In this document: piece by piece, positions 50,097-56,690 of the stretch
How the letters are laid out: every line of letters begins with the position of its first letter
Position numbering within the stretch: position 1 is the first letter of the stretch
Source: Roseibium album
GTDB taxonomy: Bacteria; Pseudomonadota; Alphaproteobacteria; Rhizobiales; Stappiaceae
NCBI RefSeq assembly: GCF_001404515.1
Contig: NZ_CXWE01000018.1
Span: 1 to 56,690, forward strand
Length of the DNA stretch: 56,690 nt
Direction: 5' to 3'
Translations under genes and position numbers: made by a program
Notes under the pieces: model-generated
The model's input: the letters and a program-made list of their open reading frames with translations, nothing else
Database searches by the model: none
What the model was told of the DNA's origin: nothing

Positions 50097-51116
50097 ATGA
50101 AATATACGAGGACCTTTTTGGCTTCCTTGGCAGCGAGTGTACTGCTGGCTGCTCCGGTGGCAGCCGAAACCGAACTGACGGTCTATACAGCCGTCGAGGC
50201 TGAAGACCTCAAGCGCTACGCGGAAAAATTCAACGAAAGCAATCCGGACATCAAGATCAACTGGGTTCGGGACTCCACTGGAATTATCACCGCGAAGCTT
50301 CTGGCTGAACGTGATAATCCGCAAGCCGATGCGATCTGGGGACTGGCGGCAACCTCGCTGCTTCTTTTGAAGTCCGAAGGCATGCTGGAGCCCTATGCAC
50401 CGGTTGGCGTCGACAAGCTCGACAAGAAATTCGTCGACGGCGACAATCCACCCGCGTGGGTCGGCATGGACGCATGGGTTGCTTCTGTCTGCTACAATAC
50501 AGTCGAGGCTGAAAAGGCCGGTCTCAAGCCTCCCACATCTTGGAAAGACCTGACCGATCCGATGTATGCGGGTCACGTCATCATGCCGAACCCGAATTCC
50601 TCCGGAACAGGTTTCCTTGACGTTTCCAGCTGGCTGCAGATGTTCGGCGAAGAAGGCGGCTGGGAATACATGGACGCGCTGCACGAAAACATCGCGCGTT
50701 ACACACATTCCGGCTCCAAGCCGTGCAAACTTGCCGCAGCAGGTGAGATTCCGATCGGTGTTTCCTTCGCCTTCCGCGGTGCCAAGTCCAAGGCTGCCGG
50801 CGCACCGCTTGAAATCATCGTTCCGAGCGAGGGCGTAGGCTGGGACATGGAAGCTTCTGCAATCGTTGCAGGAACCGCCAACGCTGAAGCTGCACAAAAG
50901 CTTCTGGACTTTTCGGTCACCAAAGAAGCCAATGAAATGTACAATACCGGCTATGCGGTGGTTGCCTATCCGGGCGTCGCCAAGCCTGTGGAGCATTTCC
51001 CTGAAGGGCTGCTGGACGCGATGATCGATAACGACTTCGAATTCGCAGCGAACAATCGGGCCGCCATTTTGAAGGAATGGCAGTCACGCTACGACGGCAA
51101 GTCGGAAGCAAAATAA
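50097..51116 (+). CDS. aepX: 2-Aminoethylphosphonate ABC transporter substrate-binding protein (AepX-like)
   Basis: A 339-residue periplasmic binding protein of the iron/AEP type. GAGGAG at 50085 precedes the ATG at 50097, and a Sec signal peptide ends at VAAET. It has the AEP/ferric-type core (LTVYTAVEAEDLKRYAEKF, WKDLTDPMYAGHVIMPNP). Next to the ATPase, fused permease and phnW it is best read as the AEP-binding component of an AepXVW-type importer. A stable hairpin after it may raise its level above the membrane parts. Confidence 0.87.
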   Translation: MKYTRTFLASLAASVLLAAPVAAETELTVYTAVEAEDLKRYAEKFNESNPDIKINWVRDSTGIITAKLLAERDNPQADAIWGLAATSLLLLKSEGMLEPYAPVGVDKLDKKFVDGDNPPAWVGMDAWVASVCYNTVEAEKAGLKPPTSWKDLTDPMYAGHVIMPNPNSSGTGFLDVSSWLQMFGEEGGWEYMDALHENIARYTHSGSKPCKLAAAGEIPIGVSFAFRGAKSKAAGAPLEIIVPSEGVGWDMEASAIVAGTANAEAAQKLLDFSVTKEANEMYNTGYAVVAYPGVAKPVEHFPEGLLDAMIDNDFEFAANNRAAILKEWQSRYDGKSEAK

Positions 51117-51126
51117 CCAGACTGAG

Positions 51127-51149
51127 AGCGGGGGCCCGGCGCCTCCGCT
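51127..51149 (+). terminator. Stable hairpin between aepX and the ATPase gene
   Basis: AGCGGGGGC and GCCTCCGCT pair over nine positions (one G-T) around CCGGC, 10 bp past the aepX stop. Such hairpins commonly protect or partly terminate binding-protein mRNA; TGTCTTGTT follows. Confidence 0.55.
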
Positions 51150-51197
51150 TGTCTTGTTCGACATTTTCCTATCCAATTTGCCTGCCCCCGGAACGCC

Positions 51198-52343
51198 ATG
51201 AAACATTATGACGTAAGGACTTCCGCCGTGACCCAGCCTGCCGACTCAGGAAAACTTTATCTGAGCATCGAAAATCTCTGGAAGGCCTTTGGCAGCTTCA
51301 TGGCGCTCAAGGATATTTCGCTCACCATCAATGAAGGCGAATTCGTCTGTTTCCTTGGTCCATCGGGTTGCGGCAAGACCACGCTGTTACGCGCGATTGC
51401 CGGGCTCGACCTGCAAACCAAGGGCACGGTCAAACAGGCGGGCAAGGACATTTCAAATCTTCCCCCTTCCGAACGTGATTTCGGCATCGTCTTTCAGTCC
51501 TATGCCCTGTTTCCCAACCTGACGATCGAGAAGAATATTGCATTCGGCCTTGAAAACGCGGGACGCAGCAAATCTGAAATCACGGCCCGCGTCACGGAAT
51601 TGCTCAATCTGGTCAGCCTTCCGGACCAGGGAAAGAAATATCCGGCACAGCTGTCCGGCGGACAACAACAGCGCATCGCCCTGGCGCGCGCAATTGCGAC
51701 CAATCCCGGCCTTCTTCTTCTGGACGAACCGCTTTCCGCTCTCGATGCGAAGGTCCGTGTTCACTTGCGGCATGAAATCAAGGAACTGCAGAGAAAACTC
51801 GGTGTGACCACCGTCATGGTGACCCACGATCAGGAAGAAGCCCTGAGCATGGCGGATCGTATCGTGGTGATGAATCACGGCGTGATCGAACAGGTAGGTG
51901 CACCGACGGAAATATACCGCGAGCCGTCCAGCCTGTTCGTTGCCGATTTCATCGGCGAAATGAACCAGATCAAATCCAGGGTCGCCGACGACGGCAGCCT
52001 GAGCATCGGTGAAAAGACCTTCGCCTGCCACGAGCACAGTTTCCGGGGAGGAGACGCGGTTGTCGCGGCAATCCGGCCGGAAGACGTCATTCCTCACGAA
52101 GTCGGCTACCAGCCGGGTGACGAGAATCGCAATTGCATCGAAGTCCTGCTTCATGAAATGGAGTTTCTCGGATCGTTCTGGCGGTGCCGGCTGCAAAATG
52201 ACCTTTTCGGTGGCACGGAGCTATTTGCCGACTTTTCGATCAATGCCGTCCGCCGCCTCGACCTCGGCGAAGGCAAGAACATGGTAATCGAGCTGCCCGT
52301 GGACCGTCTGATGGCCTTTGAAAGTCCGGAGGCGCCGGCATGA
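51198..52343 (+). CDS. aepV: 2-Aminoethylphosphonate ABC transporter ATP-binding protein (AepV-like)
   Basis: A 381-residue ATPase with Walker A GPSGCGKTT, signature LSGGQQQRIALARA, Walker B LLLLDEPLSAL and a C-terminal TOBE-like regulatory region (about 270-370). The ATG at 51198 has a weak ribosome site; a GTG at 51228 after TAAGGA is a possible alternative. The stop overlaps the permease start by 4 bp. Confidence 0.9.
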   Translation: MKHYDVRTSAVTQPADSGKLYLSIENLWKAFGSFMALKDISLTINEGEFVCFLGPSGCGKTTLLRAIAGLDLQTKGTVKQAGKDISNLPPSERDFGIVFQSYALFPNLTIEKNIAFGLENAGRSKSEITARVTELLNLVSLPDQGKKYPAQLSGGQQQRIALARAIATNPGLLLLDEPLSALDAKVRVHLRHEIKELQRKLGVTTVMVTHDQEEALSMADRIVVMNHGVIEQVGAPTEIYREPSSLFVADFIGEMNQIKSRVADDGSLSIGEKTFACHEHSFRGGDAVVAAIRPEDVIPHEVGYQPGDENRNCIEVLLHEMEFLGSFWRCRLQNDLFGGTELFADFSINAVRRLDLGEGKNMVIELPVDRLMAFESPEAPA

Positions 52344-54361
52344 GCGTTCTGGACACCACGCCCGACACGATGCCGGCGGGTCCGGAAATCAAGCCGAAAC
52401 TCAGCCGCGACGACATCATCATGCGTGGGGGCATGATTGTCATTGCGCTTTATTTGCTGATCACACTGGCGTTTCCGCTTTGGGCAATGCTCTCAAAGTC
52501 GTTTTCAACGTATCAGTTTGACCTGTCCCAATACGAATTTCAGATCAGCGACGACGCGGGCGTCTTCGACGGAGCGATTTTGACGGGGGCGGAACTGAAT
52601 GCACGCACAAATGTTTATGAAGCTTCGGACCTGGCCGGCAGTTCCGACAGCAGGTTGGGCGTTACCAAGTTTTTCCCGGATTTCAGTTTCCGGAGCCCGG
52701 TACACTACAAGATCCGGAACAGTGTCGAAGGAGGCAGGTTCCTGGTCGGCTCCAAACTGTACAACACGCTGGACTGGCTGGAATTGGACAGCAACACCTT
52801 CAGGCGCGTACAACTGCGGCCGGTGAAATCCACCGGAATTTCCAACTTCGTCAGCTACTTCTCGACGCCGGCCTTGTTCAACTCGATCAAGAATTCGCTG
52901 TTGATCGCCGCGATTTCTACCGTCATCACGGTGTCGCTGGCGTTTTGGTTTGCCTACGCGCTGAACCGCAGCTGCATGCGTTTCAAAGGCGTTTTCCGTC
53001 TGATTGCGATGATGCCCATCCTGGTGCCGTCTCTTCTGCCCGGCATCGCGCTCGTCTACCTGTTCGGCAATCAGGGAATGCTGAAGGGGCTGTTGTTCGG
53101 CGCTTCGATCTATGGGCCGATCGGCATCGTTATCGGATCTGTGTTTTTCACTTTCCCGCATGCCTTTCTCATCATCTCGACCGCGCTGGCGATTTCCGAT
53201 TCTCGTCTCTACGAAGCTGCGACATCGCTGCGGTCCACGCCCTGGCGTACTTTCTGGACCGTAACCGTACCTGGAGCGCGTTACGGCCTGATCTCGGCGA
53301 CATTCGTCGTGTTCAACCTCGTGATAACGGATTTCGGCTTGCCCAAGGTGATTGGCGGCCAGTTCAACGTCCTGGCGGTGGATATCTACAAACAGGTCAT
53401 CGGACAGCAGAATTTTGAAATGGGCGCCGTGGTGTCCGTCGTTCTGGTGGTCCCGGCAATCCTGGCCTTTGCCATCGACCGGCTCGTGCAATCGAAACAG
53501 GTTGCGCTGCTTTCGGCGCGTTCAGTCCCTTACGCCCCGTCGCCCAACACCAGGACGGACCGGATCTTTCTGGTCTATTCCTCGCTGGTCGCGCTTTTCA
53601 TCGTCGGCTTGCTGGCGGTCTGCCAATTTGCGGCCCTGGTCAAGTTCTGGCCCTATGATCTCAGTCTGAGCCTGAACAACTACCAGTTCGACAAAATGGA
53701 TGGCGGCGGCTGGGGCTCCTACTTCAATTCCATCGAACTGGCTCTGCTGACAGCGGTCATCGGGACATCGGTAGTCTTCTTCGGAGCCTATCTTGTCGAG
53801 AAAACGAATGGCTTCCCGGTCGGCCGATCGCTGTTCCAGATGTTTGCCATGCTGCCGATGGCCATTCCTGGCATGGTTCTGGGACTTGCCTATATCTTCT
53901 TCTTCAACAGCCCGTCCAATCCGTTGAATTTCGTCTACGGCACGATGGCCATCCTGGTGATCTGCACGGTCACCCACTTCTACACAGTGTCCCACCTGAC
54001 CGCCGTGACGGCGTTGAAACAGATGGACCGCGAGTTCGAAGCCGTTTCCTCATCGCTCAAGCAGCCAACCATGAAACTGTTCGCGCGGGTAACAGTGCCG
54101 GTCTGCCTACCGGCGATCCTGGACATATCCATCTATCTCTTCGTCAATGCCATGACCACCGTCTCCGCAGTGGTATTCCTCTATTCGCCAAAGACGACTC
54201 TCGCCTCGATTGCGGTCCTGAACATGGACGATGCAGGTGACATCGCTCCCGCGGCGGCGATGGGCATGATGATCTTCTATACCAATGCAGCGGCCCGGAT
54301 CCTGCACCTGATCGCTTCAAAGGGCATCCTGAAACGGACGCAGGCCTGGCGAACACGATAG
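52340..54361 (+). CDS. aepW: Fused two-domain ABC permease for 2-aminoethylphosphonate (AepW-like)
   Basis: A 673-residue membrane protein containing two binding-protein-dependent permease domains in one chain (about 190-390 and 470-670), each with its own set of spans and a cytoplasmic EAA-type loop (SDSRLYEAATSLRSTPWRTF; REFEAVSSSLKQPTMKLF). About 115 residues between the first span and the first domain form a hydrophilic, probably periplasmic insert. Salmonella uses separate PhnU and PhnV; the fused form is known in alphaproteobacterial AEP systems. Confidence 0.87.
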   Translation: MSVLDTTPDTMPAGPEIKPKLSRDDIIMRGGMIVIALYLLITLAFPLWAMLSKSFSTYQFDLSQYEFQISDDAGVFDGAILTGAELNARTNVYEASDLAGSSDSRLGVTKFFPDFSFRSPVHYKIRNSVEGGRFLVGSKLYNTLDWLELDSNTFRRVQLRPVKSTGISNFVSYFSTPALFNSIKNSLLIAAISTVITVSLAFWFAYALNRSCMRFKGVFRLIAMMPILVPSLLPGIALVYLFGNQGMLKGLLFGASIYGPIGIVIGSVFFTFPHAFLIISTALAISDSRLYEAATSLRSTPWRTFWTVTVPGARYGLISATFVVFNLVITDFGLPKVIGGQFNVLAVDIYKQVIGQQNFEMGAVVSVVLVVPAILAFAIDRLVQSKQVALLSARSVPYAPSPNTRTDRIFLVYSSLVALFIVGLLAVCQFAALVKFWPYDLSLSLNNYQFDKMDGGGWGSYFNSIELALLTAVIGTSVVFFGAYLVEKTNGFPVGRSLFQMFAMLPMAIPGMVLGLAYIFFFNSPSNPLNFVYGTMAILVICTVTHFYTVSHLTAVTALKQMDREFEAVSSSLKQPTMKLFARVTVPVCLPAILDISIYLFVNAMTTVSAVVFLYSPKTTLASIAVLNMDDAGDIAPAAAMGMMIFYTNAAARILHLIASKGILKRTQAWRTR

Positions 54362-54387
54362 TCGTATATCCGGGTGTTTTGGGATGC

Positions 54388-55293
54388 CTAACCTCTTGAG
54401 GTTGCTTCGGAAGACCTGTCGCTTTCGAAGCTCATCTCCTTTCGGGCAACGCTCATGAAGTGGCGGATCACCTTGACCTCCCGTCTTTGCGCGAGATGCA
54501 CGAGTGTTTCACTCATTTTCAGATCGACATCCGTCAGGCTGATCTGAACAAGCCGATCATCATGGCCGAATTCGGCCCTGGACACAAAGCCGATCCCGGC
54601 GCCCGATGCCACCACTTCGCGCACAGCCTCGCGGCCTTCGGCCACGATCGCCGGCTTGAGCCTGATATGATGTTCAGCAGCGGCTTCCACCAGCTTTGCG
54701 CGCGTTTTCGAGCCTTCCTCGCGAAAGATCAGCGGAAGTTTCGACAGCTCTTCGAGCGTGAGGCAGCGTTTGGCCGCCGGAAGGAATCCGCGTTCTGCAA
54801 AAGCGGTGATTTCCGTGCTCCCGAGGCTGAGTGTGTCCATGTCCTTACCGGGATCGACACTGCCGGCAATGCCGATTTCCGCGTTGTAACCGCGAAGCTC
54901 CTCGACAATTTCCTTGGTGTTTCCAACCCTCAAGGTGACGGTGACATTGGGGTATTTCTTGCGAAACTCCGTCAGGATAGTCGTCACATGATGTGCGGAA
55001 TCGGCAATGATGCGGAGCTCGCCCTCGATCGCTGCGCCGGTTTCAGACATATATTCCTCGATCTGCTGTTCAATCTCGAAATATTGCCTCGTCATTCGGA
55101 AAAGCGTTTCGCCCGCTTCGGTGAGATGCACACGCTTGCGTTCGCGGTGAAACAGCAGAACGTCGTGGTCTTGCTCCAATTTGCGAACCTGCTCCGAAAT
55201 GGCCGGTTGCGTATGGCAAAGCGCTTCCGCAGCACGTGAAAACCCGCCCAGAAGAGCGACATGGTGAAAGGCTTTCAACTGACTGTGGCGCAC
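54388..55293 (-). CDS. LysR-family regulator of aminoethylphosphonate use
   Basis: A 301-residue LysR protein: N-terminal helix-turn-helix (LKAFHHVALLGGFSRAAEALCHTQPAISEQVRKLEQ) and a type 2 periplasmic-binding effector domain. It is divergent from phnW and convergent with the importer operon. Matching palindromes before aepX and phnW indicate that it controls both, probably with AEP or a breakdown product as ligand (inference). Confidence 0.9.
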   Translation of the reverse strand: MRHSQLKAFHHVALLGGFSRAAEALCHTQPAISEQVRKLEQDHDVLLFHRERKRVHLTEAGETLFRMTRQYFEIEQQIEEYMSETGAAIEGELRIIADSAHHVTTILTEFRKKYPNVTVTLRVGNTKEIVEELRGYNAEIGIAGSVDPGKDMDTLSLGSTEITAFAERGFLPAAKRCLTLEELSKLPLIFREEGSKTRAKLVEAAAEHHIRLKPAIVAEGREAVREVVASGAGIGFVSRAEFGHDDRLVQISLTDVDLKMSETLVHLAQRREVKVIRHFMSVARKEMSFESDRSSEATSRG

Positions 55294-55316
55294 GTCAAAC
55301 CCCCGGAATTCAGTAT

Positions 55317-55331
55317 ATAGGCACAGCCTAT
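55317..55331. promoter_or_regulatory. Candidate LysR box between the LysR gene and phnW
   Basis: ATAGGCACAGCCTAT is a perfect palindrome (6-bp arms, ACA centre) 24 bp upstream of the LysR start and 84 bp upstream of phnW. It nearly repeats the site at 49968. Confidence 0.65.
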
Positions 55332-55414
55332 GTTTTGATTGAATTTTGCAATTTCACATATAGATATAATTGCTGCAATGGTACTCGGGAACCACCAATC
55401 TTGGAGAGTTTCCG

Positions 55415-56602
55415 ATGAACGCCCATAACCCACGGATTGAGCCGCCACGTCTGGGTGAACCATATCTTTTGACGCCAGGACCGCTGACGACGTCCTATGC
55501 CGTCAAGGAGGCCATGCTCGTGGACTGGGGAAGTTGGGACGGCGATTTTCGCGCGATGACCCGGGAAATGCGTGATCGCCTGATTGCTCTTCTGGGCGAC
55601 GGGTCGGATGCGTTCGATTGTGTGCCGATGCAGGGATCCGGCACATTTTCGGTCGAAGCAATGCTGGCCTCGTTCATCCCGAAGGACGGCAAGGCGCTCG
55701 TGCTGGCAAACGGGGCCTATGGCCTCAGGGCCGCACAGACACTCGATTACCTGGGACGGGACTACCAGTTGCTCGACAAGGGTGACTATCTGCCTCCGCG
55801 CGGAGATGAAGTGGCCCAAATTCTCGCAACTGATCCGGCGATCAGTCATGTTGTGGCAATCCATTGCGAGACCTCTTCAGGAATATTGAACCCGGTGGAG
55901 GAAATTTCGGAAGCGGTCTATGCAGCCGGACGGAAATTGCTGGTCGACAGCATGTCCGCATTCGGCGCGATCCCTCTGGAAGCCTCGAAGATCCGCTACG
56001 AGGCAATGGTCAGTTCCGCGAACAAATGCATAGAAGGTGTTCCGGGTTTCGGATTTATTCTGGCCAGGAATTCGGAACTCGAAGCTGCGAAAGGCAACAG
56101 CCATTCGCTCAGCCTGGATGTCCATGCTCAATGGGCGCATATGAACAAGACCGGCCAGTGGCGCTTCACTCCTCCCACTCATGTCGTCGCTGCCTTCCTG
56201 GAGGCGTTACGAGCCCATGAAGCCGAAGGGGGAGTTACCGGCCGCGGACGCCGCTATATCCGGAACCGGGATGTCATGGTCAGCGGCATGCGGGAACTCG
56301 GCTTCGAGACGTTGCTCGACAATCGCTGGCTGTCACCAATCATCGTGACATTCTTCTGTCCGGCGGATCCGAATTTCGTTTTCAGCCGCTTTTACGAACT
56401 CATGAAAGACAAGGGTTTCATCATTTATCCGGGCAAGTTGACCATGGTTGACAGTTTCAGGGTCGGTTGCATCGGTCAAATGGATGAGCACGTAATGCGG
56501 CAAGTCGTTGTTGCTGCGAGAGATTCGCTGCGCGAGATGGATGTTGCCGCCGCCACACCACCCGAAGCAGCTTTGCAAGAACGCGCCAAACTGGCCTCCT
56601 GA
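55415..56602 (+). CDS. phnW: 2-Aminoethylphosphonate:pyruvate aminotransferase PhnW
   Basis: A 395-residue class V aminotransferase from the ATG at 55415 with GGAGAG upstream. It opens with YLLTPGPLTTSYAVKEAML, has the QGSGTFSVEAML phosphate-site region, D178 (LVDSMSAFG) and the PLP lysine K204 (SSANKCIEGVPGFG). These are the PhnW hallmarks. It converts AEP and pyruvate to phosphonoacetaldehyde and alanine in the cytoplasm. The frame extends upstream to 55370, but the ribosome site fixes the start. A phosphonoacetate hydrolase start follows after 16 bp. Confidence 0.93.
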   Translation: MNAHNPRIEPPRLGEPYLLTPGPLTTSYAVKEAMLVDWGSWDGDFRAMTREMRDRLIALLGDGSDAFDCVPMQGSGTFSVEAMLASFIPKDGKALVLANGAYGLRAAQTLDYLGRDYQLLDKGDYLPPRGDEVAQILATDPAISHVVAIHCETSSGILNPVEEISEAVYAAGRKLLVDSMSAFGAIPLEASKIRYEAMVSSANKCIEGVPGFGFILARNSELEAAKGNSHSLSLDVHAQWAHMNKTGQWRFTPPTHVVAAFLEALRAHEAEGGVTGRGRRYIRNRDVMVSGMRELGFETLLDNRWLSPIIVTFFCPADPNFVFSRFYELMKDKGFIIYPGKLTMVDSFRVGCIGQMDEHVMRQVVVAARDSLREMDVAAATPPEAALQERAKLAS

Positions 56603-56618
56603 ACAACAAGGAACAAAC

Positions 56619-56690
56619 ATGACAATTGAAACGAGCGTTGAAGCAAACGGGCGTGTTTACCCTGCTCCGAAGGTAGCGGCTGTTTCGATC
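56619..56690 (+). CDS. phnA: Partial phosphonoacetate hydrolase (PhnA-like), N-terminus only
   Basis: The ATG at 56619 follows AAGGAA. The 24 codons in the window give MTIETSVEANGRVYPAPKVA and onward, which resembles the NGRxYPxP start of alkaline-phosphatase-superfamily phosphonoacetate hydrolases. PhnW-PhnY-PhnA is the known route that oxidises phosphonoacetaldehyde to phosphonoacetate and cleaves it to acetate and phosphate. The call relies on a short peptide and on context. Confidence 0.6.
   Translation, partial: MTIETSVEANGRVYPAPKVAAVSI

Noticed and set aside
1..56690. CRISPR arrays, insertion sequences, integrases, tRNA or rRNA genes
   Set aside because: I looked for regular repeats, transposase or integrase frames and tRNA-like cloverleaf or CCA ends and found none convincing; the putative mobility of the idr block has no direct sequence support in this window.

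Overview
The window reads as chromosomal DNA of a metabolically versatile alphaproteobacterium, probably a marine or coastal one of the Stappiaceae/Rhodobacterales kind. The grounds are moderate-to-high GC, dense operons with 4-11 bp start/stop overlaps, one TRAP and three ABC import systems, many LacI/GntR/LysR/DeoR regulators, a MocDEF-like oxygenase and an alphaproteobacterial-type aminoethylphosphonate importer. The taxon is an inference. I saw no rRNA, tRNA, IS element, phage gene or CRISPR array.

Left part, 1-33 kb, is a run of catabolic units, each with its own regulator. (1) 1-5.1 kb: a TRAP transporter (dctP-dctQ-dctM), a hydroxyacid dehydrogenase of the L-threonate dehydrogenase type and the start of a sugar isomerase-like gene, divergent from a LacI-type regulator. 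(2) 5.1-10.2 kb: a frame-broken SEC-C gene, a second LacI regulator, and a MocD-MocE-(PanB-fold)-MocF oxygenase operon. (3) 10.2-19 kb, minus strand: a GntR regulator, a xylose/ribose-type ABC importer, a GMC dehydrogenase with its subunit-3 partner, an aldehyde dehydrogenase and a mandelate-racemase-family dehydratase. (4) 19.3-24.2 kb, minus strand: an alpha/beta hydrolase, an FAH-fold 2-keto-3-deoxy-acid dehydratase candidate, a 2-oxoglutarate semialdehyde dehydrogenase and a class V PLP enzyme, which look like the lower half of an oxidative (Weimberg-like) sugar-acid route. (5) 24.8-33.2 kb: a seven-gene overlapping operon (TIGR04076-like protein, aldo/keto reductase, five-part Liv-type ABC importer), divergent from a GntR regulator and an unusual aldo/keto reductase-RidA fusion.

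Centre, 33.2-46.4 kb, is the most striking part. It holds an iodate-reductase (Idr) type respiratory cluster on the minus strand: two diheme cytochrome c peroxidase-like proteins, a Tat-exported Rieske protein and an arsenite-oxidase-family molybdoenzyme, followed by a large HEAT-repeat protein. Divergent from it lie a CRP/FNR-family regulator, a DUF2478 protein, a pseudoazurin-like cupredoxin and a private set of molybdenum-cofactor genes (moaA, mogA and a convergent moeA). FNR-type palindromes sit at the same spacing from -10 elements in front of the idr operon, the regulator and moeA, so these appear to form one regulon for anaerobic or microaerobic oxyanion respiration.

Right part, 46.5-56.7 kb: a DeoR regulator with palindromic sites and a dimethylglycine/sarcosine dehydrogenase-like flavoprotein, then a 2-aminoethylphosphonate module: AepXVW-type ABC importer with a fused permease, a LysR regulator, phnW, and the start of a phosphonoacetate hydrolase gene at the right edge. 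Two near-identical 15-bp palindromes precede the transporter and phnW and are good candidates for the LysR operator.
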